A stretch of DNA of 64,000 nt. Source: Dyella amyloliquefaciens (GTDB taxonomy: Bacteria > Pseudomonadota > Gammaproteobacteria > Xanthomonadales > Rhodanobacteraceae). A program made the position numbers and the translations under genes. Positions 22,834 through 31,195 of the stretch are shown here, piece by piece. The notes under the pieces are model-generated. The model worked only from the letters and a program-made list of their open reading frames with translations, was not told the DNA's origin and made no database searches. The stretch's first letter is position 1; each line of letters opens with the position of its first letter. The stretch spans positions 714,856 through 778,855 of the forward strand of contig NZ_SAYT01000001.1 in assembly GCF_004296575.1 (NCBI RefSeq), read 5' to 3'.

Positions 22834-25659
22834 TTACAAGAGACGGGTGTACGGTTGCGTCAGCAGTGGACTGTGATAGCTTTCCGTTGCACTCACGGAT
22901 GGCATAGGCGCTTGTAGATACACAGCGCTGCCAAGCGATGCTTGCGTATTAGTTGCATGAGGCAAGGTGGATGCTGTGTCGACGCGACCGCAAGCAAGCT
23001 TAAGCATGTCGTAATCGTCGCCACCCTTCTTTGCCTTGGAGGGTAGACGGATATCGATCTTGCAACTCTCGTCCGCGTGGTCACCCCATCGCACGGTAAC
23101 CGCGCCAGAATTCTTGAGGCCGTTGATAAACAGACGGCTCGCCTGTCCCGCGACGCCTACCTTGTTTCCTTGGCTGTCCAGCACGTCGGCACCAAAGGGC
23201 ACCGGGCGACCATCGGGCAGCGAGGTATCGACCAAGATCGCATGCCCACTCGCGGTGTTGAACTTCAAAAGCACCACGGAACCGGCGCGTGGCGCCACGC
23301 TGTGCATGTTGTCGTTGAAGGTCACGCCAGCACCGGCACCCTTGGGATCCACGGTGACCGCGTTCAGCTCATAGGGCATGAGGTACGGAACGGCCGCGTA
23401 GCCGTTGATATCAACGACGGAGCCGCGAGAGTTTTGGATGGTGGCGCCACGTGCATCGGGCGCGTACACCAGGCCGACGGTATCGCCCAGCGGAGGCGAC
23501 CACACCGCACCGTTGCGATGAACGATGACGCCACCGGACATACCCGCACTAAATTGGTGATAGCCACTACCCTGGCTATAGCCGCCCGTGATATTGCCCG
23601 AGCTACTAGCGTATTGACTGTTGATGCTAAACGTATTGTCGCTCGGCGCGTGTGACGCCGAAGCGCCGTAGGTAAGGCGGCTGTCTTTATCGACACTGCC
23701 GCTGACACTCACTTGCTCGGTATTACCACTTTGCTGCGAATGGCTCAGCAGTGTGTTGAACATAGGAGCACGGGCACTCTTACCCAACGGCACGCTTACC
23801 GTCAGATAAATGCGCGTGTCGCGCCGCGTGACGGCGGCGGACGGGATATAGCTATCGGGCTCGCCAGGAATCTGGTTGACCAGACCCGCCGTCTGCATGC
23901 TTTGTACACTGTCACGCGTGCGTTGCGCAGAAAGGTTATAGCTGATGCCATGCCACTGGTTGCTATAGCCTGCCGAGAAATCGACCTGCTTTCCGCCCTG
24001 GTTCCAATAGTTGCTAACGGAACCGGTGAGAAAGAGTTGGCCAGTCCGCTCGCCCAGCGTCTGGTTGATACTGATATCCGCGCGGCTGCGTTGACGCAGA
24101 ATGCCGCTAGGGTTTTGATTTTGCGCGACCGCATTGCGAAGTTGCGTAGCGGTTAGCAAGTCAACGTAGCCGGGGGTGGAGTAGCGGTAGGCGGCGACGG
24201 CGAAATTGGTGCCTGTATCAACAAAATTCTTGTTGTATCCCAGGCGCGTACTTAAGCCGCTCGTCGCCGCCTGGCCTGGCACTTGGTCGCGGGCCTCGGT
24301 GATGTCCATGGAGAACGCGCCCACATCCGTATTGAGCGCACCACCCACCAAGGCGGAGCGATAACCGGTAGCGAGCGTGGCGCCCGCGTAACCGGTCATC
24401 AAATTGGTCAAGCCGCGCTGATACGTGCCCTGTACCAGATTGGGCTGATCGACGAAATTCATCTCATCGACTTTGCCCGCCGTAATGCTCCAGCGCGAAA
24501 GCCCCGGACGCAGTAGCTGGGTAACCGCCGAATAAGGCACGCTAAACTGCTTGGTGCGACCATCGGCCTCGATGACTTGAACGTCGAGGTCACCACCGTA
24601 ACCGGTGGGATAGAGATCATCGATCGAGAAAGGTCCGGGCGCGACGTTGATTTCGTAGATGATATATCCGCGCTGACGGACAATGATGTGTGCATTGGTT
24701 TCGGCCAAGCCATGCACTACCGGTGCGTAGCCGCGAAGCGACTGCGGCAGCATGCGGTCGTCGCTATAAAGCCGCACACCACGTACACGGACACTGTCGA
24801 ACATATCGCCCGGCGTAAAGGTATCGCCTGCAACAAACTGTGCGCCTAACGACGGAATGTCATGCTGTATGTACGTCGCGGCATTTTGGTAACGGCTGTG
24901 ACCGCCCTCGGTGAACGACAGCGACGACAACTGATTAAGATGCCACGAGCCAAAGTTGACCGAGGCATTGAGGCCCAGGTAGCCATTGGCGTCGCTGCCT
25001 GTCCTGTTATGGGTGCTGTAGGCGTTGGCGTTGTAATTGAGGACGGTTGAATTGATGCCCGGGTCCCACTGGGAGGGGTCGACCCAACCGCGCGCACTGT
25101 GCGACAGGTAGATTTGCGGTACGGTGAATGTGATGGATTGCGATTCCGCATCAAAACTGGCCGAGGCGCCCGGAATATAGTCGCCAAGATTGCCGCAAAA
25201 TGAGCCAGAGGCCGCCGCCATTTTAGGCGGGTGATCCGCGTCCTTCGCCACCTTGCCCATGTCGATGCCATAACTGAGCAACGTCTTGGTATCAAAGCAG
25301 GGAACCGTCGATTTATCATCGGCCGTATTGGCATACACAATGTCCGCGTGGGCGCGCCATTCCTTGTTGACGACGATGTCGCCGTGGTACGTGCCGGGCG
25401 CAACATAACCGCTTTTTTCAAAGCGCGAAAGGTCAACTTTGGGAGCCATGCCCGCGGGGAAGAAGGCGGCATCAAAGTTAACCGACCCACCGGAAGGCGC
25501 GGGGTCAACCGCCGCCGCTGCCGGGTCAACCACCACTGCCGGAAGCTCGGCCGCCACGGCATGACTCGTGAACAGGCCGGCAATGGCAACGCTCAAGAGC
25601 GCCGGTCGCAGCAGGCTCCGCTGGTGAAGCGAATAACGATGGGCAGAGCTATCGGACAT
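22834..25659 (-). CDS. Fimbrial outer-membrane usher (PapC/FimD family), 941 aa
   Basis: The start at 25659 (MSDSSAHRYSLHQRSLL) gives a long but plausible signal peptide ending SHAVAAE; a TTG at 25734 is the other candidate. Recognisable parts in order are the N-terminal substrate-binding domain (FDAAFFPAGMAPKVDLSRFE; PCFDTKTL), the barrel with RGYAPVVHGLAETNAHI and GPFSIDDLYPTGYGGDLDV, and the plug and C-terminal domains (PYLMPYELNAVTVDPKGAG; CKIDIRLP). Ushers recruit chaperone-subunit complexes and secrete the growing fibre. It lies between chaperone and subunit genes. Length is typical for a slightly long usher. Confidence 0.95.
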   Translation of the reverse strand: MSDSSAHRYSLHQRSLLRPALLSVAIAGLFTSHAVAAELPAVVVDPAAAAVDPAPSGGSVNFDAAFFPAGMAPKVDLSRFEKSGYVAPGTYHGDIVVNKEWRAHADIVYANTADDKSTVPCFDTKTLLSYGIDMGKVAKDADHPPKMAAASGSFCGNLGDYIPGASASFDAESQSITFTVPQIYLSHSARGWVDPSQWDPGINSTVLNYNANAYSTHNRTGSDANGYLGLNASVNFGSWHLNQLSSLSFTEGGHSRYQNAATYIQHDIPSLGAQFVAGDTFTPGDMFDSVRVRGVRLYSDDRMLPQSLRGYAPVVHGLAETNAHIIVRQRGYIIYEINVAPGPFSIDDLYPTGYGGDLDVQVIEADGRTKQFSVPYSAVTQLLRPGLSRWSITAGKVDEMNFVDQPNLVQGTYQRGLTNLMTGYAGATLATGYRSALVGGALNTDVGAFSMDITEARDQVPGQAATSGLSTRLGYNKNFVDTGTNFAVAAYRYSTPGYVDLLTATQLRNAVAQNQNPSGILRQRSRADISINQTLGERTGQLFLTGSVSNYWNQGGKQVDFSAGYSNQWHGISYNLSAQRTRDSVQSMQTAGLVNQIPGEPDSYIPSAAVTRRDTRIYLTVSVPLGKSARAPMFNTLLSHSQQSGNTEQVSVSGSVDKDSRLTYGASASHAPSDNTFSINSQYASSSGNITGGYSQGSGYHQFSAGMSGGVIVHRNGAVWSPPLGDTVGLVYAPDARGATIQNSRGSVVDINGYAAVPYLMPYELNAVTVDPKGAGAGVTFNDNMHSVAPRAGSVVLLKFNTASGHAILVDTSLPDGRPVPFGADVLDSQGNKVGVAGQASRLFINGLKNSGAVTVRWGDHADESCKIDIRLPSKAKKGGDDYDMLKLACGRVDTASTLPHATNTQASLGSAVYLQAPMPSVSATESYHSPLLTQPYTRLL

Positions 25660-25762
25660 GCGCACGTTCTCGTAAATCCCGGCAAATGGAAGATGTCGCC
25701 CGCGAGAAAAAGCGGACTTTTTGTTGGAGTACAAAGTGCGCTTTGGGCAGCTACTTAGACCG

Positions 25763-26506
25763 TTAGCGCGTCACTGCATGCGTCATGCTGCTAATGGCGC
25801 CGAAGTCGCTGATCACATCGAAAGCGGCCTGAGCATCGCTAGCGGGTGAACCAACATCCTTCAGGGGAAAGGTGGTGTTGCCGCCCGGCGCGACCATGCC
25901 GCCGCCTTCATCACCCACAATCTTGTCGCCCGTCTTGATGCCGACGTGCGCAAAGCTGATGAAATAAGGGGTGGGGTTATTCACTTGAAGCGCCCAACCT
26001 TTGTCCGCAGGCACCAGTTTCCAGCTCAATTTTTCGGGTGCCGTTGCGATATCGCCCTGCAGGCCCGCGGGGCGAAAGAACACTTTGATGCGGGTGCGGA
26101 AGGCAAACTGAAGCAGATTGCGGCCTTCGCTGTCGGCAGGCTTGGGCGGCACCTCCAACATGTTCAGCCAGAACAGGGTTTCCTTGTCCGTAGGCAATGG
26201 CTCTTTGGTGTAAAGCACGCGAATGGCAAGCCCCTTGGTGGGGTCGATACGCGAAATGGGCGGTGTGATGGTGAAGGGTACCTTGGCGGTGTCGGGCGTC
26301 GACTTCTCATCGCCGTTATCCAGCCACACCTGGACCAACGCCGGTTTGGTACCTTGATTGGTCAGCTTGACCGTGACCTCTTTTTCTTGAGAGGGATACA
26401 CCACACGTGTGCCTCCGATGACCACACTGGCGTGGCTGCTTTGTGCAGCGATGAAGCCCACCACTGCGAGCGCGCCAGTCATGGCATAGCGCAATACGTT
26501 GGACAT
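25763..26506 (-). CDS. Periplasmic fimbrial chaperone (PapD/FimC family), 247 aa
   Basis: After a signal peptide (to about residue 26, SSHAS) the first Ig-like domain contains the conserved Arg in GGTRVVYPSQEKEV and the G1 strand with Lys in FAFRTRIKVFFRPAGL, the pair that anchors the C-terminus of subunits. NPTPYFISFAHVG marks the second domain. It stabilises subunits by donor-strand complementation and delivers them to the usher. The gene follows the major pilin after a strong stem-loop and precedes the usher. Confidence 0.95.
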   Translation of the reverse strand: MSNVLRYAMTGALAVVGFIAAQSSHASVVIGGTRVVYPSQEKEVTVKLTNQGTKPALVQVWLDNGDEKSTPDTAKVPFTITPPISRIDPTKGLAIRVLYTKEPLPTDKETLFWLNMLEVPPKPADSEGRNLLQFAFRTRIKVFFRPAGLQGDIATAPEKLSWKLVPADKGWALQVNNPTPYFISFAHVGIKTGDKIVGDEGGGMVAPGGNTTFPLKDVGSPASDAQAAFDVISDFGAISSMTHAVTR

Positions 26507-26541
26507 AAATGACCTAAGAAAGAGAGAAAGTGTTCGTGATG

Positions 26542-26570
26542 ACCCCTGGCGCCAAAACGGCGCCAGGGGT
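26542..26570 (-). terminator. Intercistronic stem-loop after the major pilin
   Basis: A perfect 12-bp stem (ACCCCTGGCGCC / GGCGCCAGGGGT) with a 5-nt loop sits between the pilin stop and the chaperone start. It lacks a U-tract. In other fimbrial operons, such as pap, a stem-loop in this position stabilises pilin mRNA or partly ends transcription, so pilin is made in excess. Confidence 0.7.
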
Positions 26571-26587
26571 GGGAGCCACTACAACGA

Positions 26588-27154
26588 TTAGTTGTAGGTC
26601 ACCGCGTAGATGACGCTGGTGCTGACCAGGCCCGGCGTGGCGGCGCCGGTGGCAAAGTACTGCGCGCCAAAGTCGATGGTGGCCGTGTTGTTGGCGATGG
26701 CCGGGCTGTTGACGCTCCAGGTGCCAGTGTTCAGAGCAATGGCCGTGCCGGTCGCATCGAGCACCTGCACCTGGGTATTGGTGGCCTGGCCGGTGAGGGC
26801 GTTATCGAGGTTGCCGTTGGGGTTGACGCGCGGGCTGGAAGCCAGGAACGACATGGTGGCGACCTTACCGTCCTGGCAGGAGCCCTGACCCTGACCACCG
26901 ATGATGACCTGGAACGGCTTCTTGTTAGCGAACGAGCCAGCCGACGGCAGCTTGGACGCCGCCACCGGATCCAGTGCGACCGTGAAGTTGCCGGTGCCGC
27001 CATCCGTGCCAGCGCCGCCGGTGACGGTGCAGGTTTCGTCGGTTACCGCGCCGGTGAAGGTGATGGTGCCGCCGTTGGACGAAGCATGCGCAGCAGAACC
27101 GATTGCAACAAAACCCAGGGCAAACAGCGCCGTGGCGAGCTTGACGTTCTTCAT
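26588..27154 (-). CDS. Major fimbrial subunit (FimA-like), 188 aa
   Basis: First gene of the operon. A signal peptide (MKNVKLATALFALGFVAIGSAAHA) is followed by a pilin with a polymerisation strand (GGTITFTGAVTDETCTVTG), Cys pair TDETC / GQGSCQDG, and a C-terminal STSVIYAVTYN strand. The promoter-proximal position, the separation from the chaperone by a stem-loop and the GC-rich optimised codons point to the abundant shaft subunit. Confidence 0.9.
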   Translation of the reverse strand: MKNVKLATALFALGFVAIGSAAHASSNGGTITFTGAVTDETCTVTGGAGTDGGTGNFTVALDPVAASKLPSAGSFANKKPFQVIIGGQGQGSCQDGKVATMSFLASSPRVNPNGNLDNALTGQATNTQVQVLDATGTAIALNTGTWSVNSPAIANNTATIDFGAQYFATGAATPGLVSTSVIYAVTYN

Positions 27155-27803
27155 TTGATTCTTCCTTTGAATAAATTGGTGTTTGTGAAGTCCGCCACGG
27201 TGATCTCGGCCAAATATTTGGCCATAGCCAATTTATGTATGCCCCAGTGAAGGAGCACACAGTCCATTGAAGAAGCAATACGTGTGCGGTGCCGGCAGTC
27301 TTACAGCCCGTCTTTTAGCCGGCGGTGAGACTGTAAGATCTCGTAGCCATGTATCGGAATCGGATTTTTCCGGGAACTACAGGCGTCTTCACTTTCATGC
27401 ATCTATCCAGATGGCGACGTTTTCCGACATCGCGGTATGGCAGGTAGCCAATTGCTCACTTAAGGTCAAAGCTTGTTCCGTGAGAAGGGCAACGGGTGCG
27501 ATCCATCTGGAGATCGAAGGCTTTCTGATTCACCTGCGACGCTTTTAATAGCGCGCTAGGACGTTGCGATCGGGCCGTGAGATCGTCATCGGAGATCGCC
27601 GATCCCGCGTGAGATTTTGTTCGCACATCCGTTCACGCGCGTAACCGTGTCGCAACGGCCAATCCGCACAAGGTTCACAAGTCGCAACGTCAGCGTGATA
27701 TGCGAAGTCTGTGTGTGCGCACGTCGATCGAGGTACTCGGACGATGGTCGGTGCTGACAGCGCGCCGGCTGCGGGGCGGCCTTCCTAGGGTGGAAGAGCG
27801 TGG
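27155..27803. other. Regulatory and intergenic region upstream of the fimbrial operon, 649 bp
   Basis: Holds a 16-bp palindrome near the pilin start (separate entry) and an 8-bp inverted repeat TCTTACAG (27299-27306) / CTGTAAGA (27331-27338). A 45-codon frame at 27411-27548 on the plus strand has protein-like composition but no ribosome-binding site, so it is not called. The rest is featureless. Confidence 0.45.
27208..27223. promoter_or_regulatory. Palindrome GGCCAAATATTTGGCC upstream of major pilin
   Basis: A perfect 16-bp palindrome 54 bp upstream of the pilin ATG, in an A+T-rich patch. The position fits an operator for a dimeric regulator of the fimbrial operon. No second copy was seen, so it is not an invertible-element end. 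Confidence 0.45.
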
Positions 27804-28187
27804 TTAGGCCTTGTCGTTCGAAACTACCAAGTGCAGGGCGTTCGGTCGCTGTGAGGTTGAGGGCGCTGGTGTCTCTGGCGCCTGGGGCGCCGGACGACAT
27901 TCTTCCAGGCGCAACCGGCCGAGGATGTGTCCTTGCTTGTCGAGATAGACCTTGCCCGGTTGAAGGCAGGCCTCAAGCGCTTCCCACAGGTGCGGTTCGG
28001 TGATGTGTTGGGTGGGGACGTAGGAAACCGTGCGGATGCCATGCGACCGAAGGACCGCGCGATGGATCCTCAGTTCTTGCCGCTGATGCCGGGCCGTTAC
28101 ACGGCGCACTAACCACCATGCGAGAACGGTGACCGTACTTCCGATCACCAAGCCTTGAATGAATACTTCCAAGCCGAAGTGTCCCAT
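27804..28187 (-). CDS. Hypothetical single-pass membrane protein, 127 aa
   Basis: From ATG 28187 (MGHFGLEVFIQGLVIGSTV) the protein has one N-terminal membrane helix (about 8-27) and a cytoplasmic part: a basic helix (RRVTARHQRQELRIHRAVLR), a small domain (YVPTQHITEPHLWEALEACL; GKVYLDKQGHILGRLRLEEC) and a Pro/Thr-rich tail. GTG 28244 is an alternative start. It is not recognised. It lies between integrase and fimbrial operon in the presumed island and could be element cargo. Confidence 0.6.
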   Translation of the reverse strand: MGHFGLEVFIQGLVIGSTVTVLAWWLVRRVTARHQRQELRIHRAVLRSHGIRTVSYVPTQHITEPHLWEALEACLQPGKVYLDKQGHILGRLRLEECRPAPQAPETPAPSTSQRPNALHLVVSNDKA

Positions 28188-28739
28188 GCTGCGGAGTACG
28201 ATCTGGGCTAGCTGATTTGCGCAAGCCCTCTGCAGCAAGTGCACCGCATGAAGCGCGACATGTACATCGGAACATTCCGGGCGACATTCGGTGCTGTATA
28301 AACAAAGAGAGGGGCACCAGGTGTGCGGTGACGTGGTGACCGCGTGTCGCCTATGGCGCCTGCCACTGGATGGTCGGCCAAGTCGATGCTATTCGGGGCT
28401 TGTAGGAGCCGGCGAAATATCCGCAGATCTAGGGCAGAAATCTGAATGAGGATCTTGAACATGATCTTACCGAGGACGTTGCCCCGTCTCGGTCGCGGGA
28501 GCTAAGTGGCGTACGTCCGCGCCGTCCCGAGTTCACGGCTCGACGAAAGATCTATCACCTGACCTCAACCGCTCGGCTGTGGGGCGCGCTTATCGTTGGT
28601 CCCACCGTGAACCTTTCCAGGCGCGCCGGAAGAAACGTTTCAGATCGAGCATCCGGGCGCTGTTCGATCGAGACCAGTTGGGTGCGAGACCCCAAAATTA
28701 CGGATCTTGTAAAGCTCCGGCAATTTCCATCCGGATGAG
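28188..28739. other. Intergenic region, 552 bp
   Basis: Lies between the integrase stop and the 127-residue gene. Short frames on both strands have no coding support, and no repeat or terminator stands out. Confidence 0.4.
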
Positions 28740-29792
28740 CTAGCCGAGCTTCTCGGCCAGCCTCGCGGCATCGACATGCGTGTAGCGTTTCAGCATGCTG
28801 AGACTTTTGTGCCCGGTCATGCTGGCTACCTCCATGATGCCCAGACCGCGTTCGAAGAGGCGACTTGTGGCCTCGTGGCGCAGGTCGTGAAAGCGCAAAT
28901 CGTTGAGAAATGCCGGGTCTGGGACTGAGCCTGCCTCTGTACATTCCTCGAGGTACCGTGCAAGGGCGTTTTTCCGGCAGCTGGCCCATGCCTTTTCCAG
29001 GGCGAATTTGGTCCCCCAATTGGTAAACACGCGACCCCGCCGGTTCCTCGGTGGGGCTAACGCGTACAAGGAGGCCGCCGCTACGGACGAAAGGGCGACG
29101 GTTCTACTTTCGCCATTCTTGGTGTCCGGAAGGTGCGCGGTCCTGGCGGTTAGGTCCACATGCCGCCATTCCAGGTGAAGAATCTCACTGAGGCGCATGC
29201 TTGTTTCTACGGCAAGTTCGATCGCCTGTCTGATGCCTGCGGCGCGCGAGCGATCGGCGGCCTGGAGTAATGCCGGGAGCTCGCCCGGCAAAAGTCTCCG
29301 ATCCCGGCCCTTGGACGGACTGGGTTTCCGTACGGCGCTCACGGGGTTCCCTCCTGGCAGGGTCACGGACAGTTCCTGCTGGGCAAACGTTAGGACCGTG
29401 GAGAGCACTGACAGGCAGTAGGAGACGGATCGAGGCGACATCCCCTCCCGGAGAAGGGCATCCCTCCATGTTGCAACCTCGGCATTACGAATCGCCGTTA
29501 CGAAGCTGGGGCCAAACCGGCCACGCGCCTTCTGCAGGAACAGCTCGGATGTCTTCCGTGAGCGCAGGGCGATAAGCGGGCCGGCGGCGTACTTGTCCGC
29601 GCACTGGTCAAAAGTCAGCTTGGTTGCGGCCGTATCCACCACGGCGAGGTTGCCGCGCCGAATCTCTCGCTCAATCTCGGCTGCCCAAGCCTCGGCATCT
29701 TTCCTTAGATCAAAGGTTCGGCTAATACTCTTGGCACCTTTGCGCCGAACTTGGGCTCGCCAACCACCTGGACGCTTCTCAAAAGTCGCCAT
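28740..29792 (-). CDS. Tyrosine site-specific recombinase (integrase), 350 aa
   Basis: A full-length phage-type integrase. An N-terminal arm-binding domain (MATFEKRPGGWRAQVRRKGA) and a core-binding SAM-like domain (about 60-145) precede the catalytic domain with Arg200 (ETSMRLSEIL), Lys225 (TKNGESR), His302-x2-Arg305 (FHDLRHE), His328 (TGHKS) and Tyr337 (KRYTHV). All catalytic residues are present, so the enzyme should be active. The start codon is 86 bp from a tRNA-Thr 3' fragment, the usual place for an integrase that inserts its element into that tRNA gene. Confidence 0.95.
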   Translation of the reverse strand: MATFEKRPGGWRAQVRRKGAKSISRTFDLRKDAEAWAAEIEREIRRGNLAVVDTAATKLTFDQCADKYAAGPLIALRSRKTSELFLQKARGRFGPSFVTAIRNAEVATWRDALLREGMSPRSVSYCLSVLSTVLTFAQQELSVTLPGGNPVSAVRKPSPSKGRDRRLLPGELPALLQAADRSRAAGIRQAIELAVETSMRLSEILHLEWRHVDLTARTAHLPDTKNGESRTVALSSVAAASLYALAPPRNRRGRVFTNWGTKFALEKAWASCRKNALARYLEECTEAGSVPDPAFLNDLRFHDLRHEATSRLFERGLGIMEVASMTGHKSLSMLKRYTHVDAARLAEKLG

Positions 29793-29878
29793 TGAACGGA
29801 TTCCCCCTGGATTCCCCCAAATGGGGAAAAATATTCACCGAAGTATAGGCCCCATGCGCTTCGCTTGGGTTTTTAATT

Positions 29879-29927
29879 CTGATTTGTAATCAGTAGGTCG
29901 CGGGTTCGACTCCTGCTGCCGGCACCA
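29879..29927 (+). other. tRNA-Thr(TGT) 3' fragment, probable attachment site
   Basis: The sequence runs from the anticodon arm (CTGATTTGTAATCAG, anticodon TGT at 29885-29887) through the variable loop TAGGTC and T arm GCGGGTTCGACTCCTGC to TGCCGGCACCA. The D arm and 5' acceptor strand are absent; DNA to the left does not fold as a tRNA 5' half. Such a 3' half next to an integrase is the typical product of integration into a tRNA gene. The intact tRNA-Thr should lie at the other end of the element, which is not in this window. Confidence 0.85.
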
Positions 29928-30158
29928 TCCTCGTCGTACTCCCTCGTTTTCATCGAAGCTGCATCAGCGGCACGGGCGGTTGTACCCAGCGTTTGCTGGC
30001 GGATTACCGCTGCTGGCACCTGGTGCTTCGTGAGCCTGTACGAGCCCCTACCTGGGCCGCAGGTGCCTCAGCCGCCCTTCACGATTGGGGCCGAACAATC
30101 CTTGCGTCCGCCTGACCAAAGCTGAATGTTTGAGGGTTGGACATGGGTGCCGATTGCC

Positions 30159-30182
30159 GGCTGGATAGCTCAGTAGGGGGCT
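30159..30182 (+). pseudogene. tRNA 5'-end fragment (Phe-like)
   Basis: GGCTGGATAGCTCAGTAGGGG has the layout of a tRNA 5' end: 7-nt acceptor strand, TA, D-stem GCTC, then AG. It resembles tRNA-Phe starts. No anticodon arm or 3' half follows, so it is a fragment, perhaps left by rearrangement beside the integration site. Confidence 0.5.
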
Positions 30183-30214
30183 GACATACGGATCAATGGG
30201 ATGGGTACGACCTC

Positions 30215-31195
30215 ATGCCTGGCATATTTACCGTCTCACTGGATTTTGAGCTCTATTGGGGCGTTCGCGATAAGCGCAGCATCCAGGACTACGAAGAAAA
30301 CCTGCGCGGCGAACGACAGGCGATACGCGAGATGCTCGCGTCGTTCGATGCCCATGGGGTGCATGCCACCTGGGCGACCCTGGGCTTCATCTTTTTCGAG
30401 GGCGTAGCCGAGCTGCGCTCGAAGCTGCCGCACGATACGCCGGCCTACAACAACGCCGAGCTGTCGCCGTATCCCTATATCGACGAGCATGCGTGGGGCA
30501 GCGACGACGAGTATCACTTCGCGCCTGAAGTGATCGACCTGATTCGCCGCTATCCCGGCCAGGAAATCGGCACGCACACGTTCTCGCACTATTACTGCCT
30601 GGAGCCCGGGCAGACCGCCGACGCCTTCAGGGCGGACCTGGTGGCGGCGATCGAAGCAGCCAGGGCGCGCGGCATCGAAGTGCACAGCCTGGTATTTCCA
30701 CGCAACCAGGGAAATCCGGATTACCTATCGGTGTTGGAGGAGCTGGGCATTCGCTGCTATCGCGGCAACGAGTACGCGCCGTTCTACACGCCGAGGAACC
30801 AGGAGCAGCAGAATCCGCTGGTGCGAGGTTTGCGCCTGTTCGATGCGTACGTGAACGTCACCGGCTACAACACCTACAGCTTCGAGGAGTGCGCGAAGAG
30901 CCGCCCGTTCAACATTCCGTCGAGCCGTTTCCTGCGGCCGTATACACCGTCCGTCGCGTGGCTGGACGGCCTGCGCCTGCATCGCATCAAGAGCGCGATG
31001 CGCCATGCGGCGATGAACCATCGGTTGTTCCATCTGTGGTGGCATCCGCACAACTTCGGCGCGCATGTGGAGGAGAACCAGCGATTCCTCGGGCGCATCC
31101 TGGAGTACTACGGCGAGCTGCGGCAGCGTTACGGCATGCAGTCGTTGAACATGGGTGAAATTTCCACCCTGCTGGAGCAGACGCATGCCGCCTAG
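30215..31195 (+). CDS. Polysaccharide deacetylase family (NodB fold), 326 aa
   Basis: The sequence opens with the catalytic-base motif FTVSLDFELYW (Asp10), followed by HATWATLGF and the metal-binding GTHTFSHYYC (His-x3-His) and LVFPRNQGNPDYL motifs of carbohydrate esterase family 4. The C-terminal half (HLWWHPHNFG) is longer than in peptidoglycan deacetylases and fits glycolipid or exopolysaccharide deacetylases. No signal peptide, so it acts in the cytoplasm. It overlaps the next gene, a formyltransferase, by 11 bp; the two probably act in sequence on an amino sugar: N-deacetylation, then N-formylation. Confidence 0.9.
   Translation: MPGIFTVSLDFELYWGVRDKRSIQDYEENLRGERQAIREMLASFDAHGVHATWATLGFIFFEGVAELRSKLPHDTPAYNNAELSPYPYIDEHAWGSDDEYHFAPEVIDLIRRYPGQEIGTHTFSHYYCLEPGQTADAFRADLVAAIEAARARGIEVHSLVFPRNQGNPDYLSVLEELGIRCYRGNEYAPFYTPRNQEQQNPLVRGLRLFDAYVNVTGYNTYSFEECAKSRPFNIPSSRFLRPYTPSVAWLDGLRLHRIKSAMRHAAMNHRLFHLWWHPHNFGAHVEENQRFLGRILEYYGELRQRYGMQSLNMGEISTLLEQTHAA

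Larger units (their letters stand above)
29793..30214. other. Integration junction and spacer, 422 bp
   Basis: From left to right: integrase upstream region, the tRNA-Thr 3' fragment (29879-29927), about 230 bp without features, and a 5' tRNA-like fragment at 30159. No gene is supported. Confidence 0.6.

Noticed and set aside
27155-27400. An invertible fimbrial promoter switch
   Set aside because: Only a single palindrome and a weak 8-bp inverted repeat were found, and the recombinase nearby fits tRNA integration rather than FimB/FimE-type inversion.
27267-27548. A 93-codon plus-strand gene upstream of the fimbrial operon
   Set aside because: The start is TTG without a Shine-Dalgarno sequence and the first half has no coding character; it was left inside the regulatory region.
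29879-29927. A complete tRNA-Thr gene
   Set aside because: The D arm and 5' acceptor strand are missing and the DNA to the left cannot replace them; only a 3' half is present.
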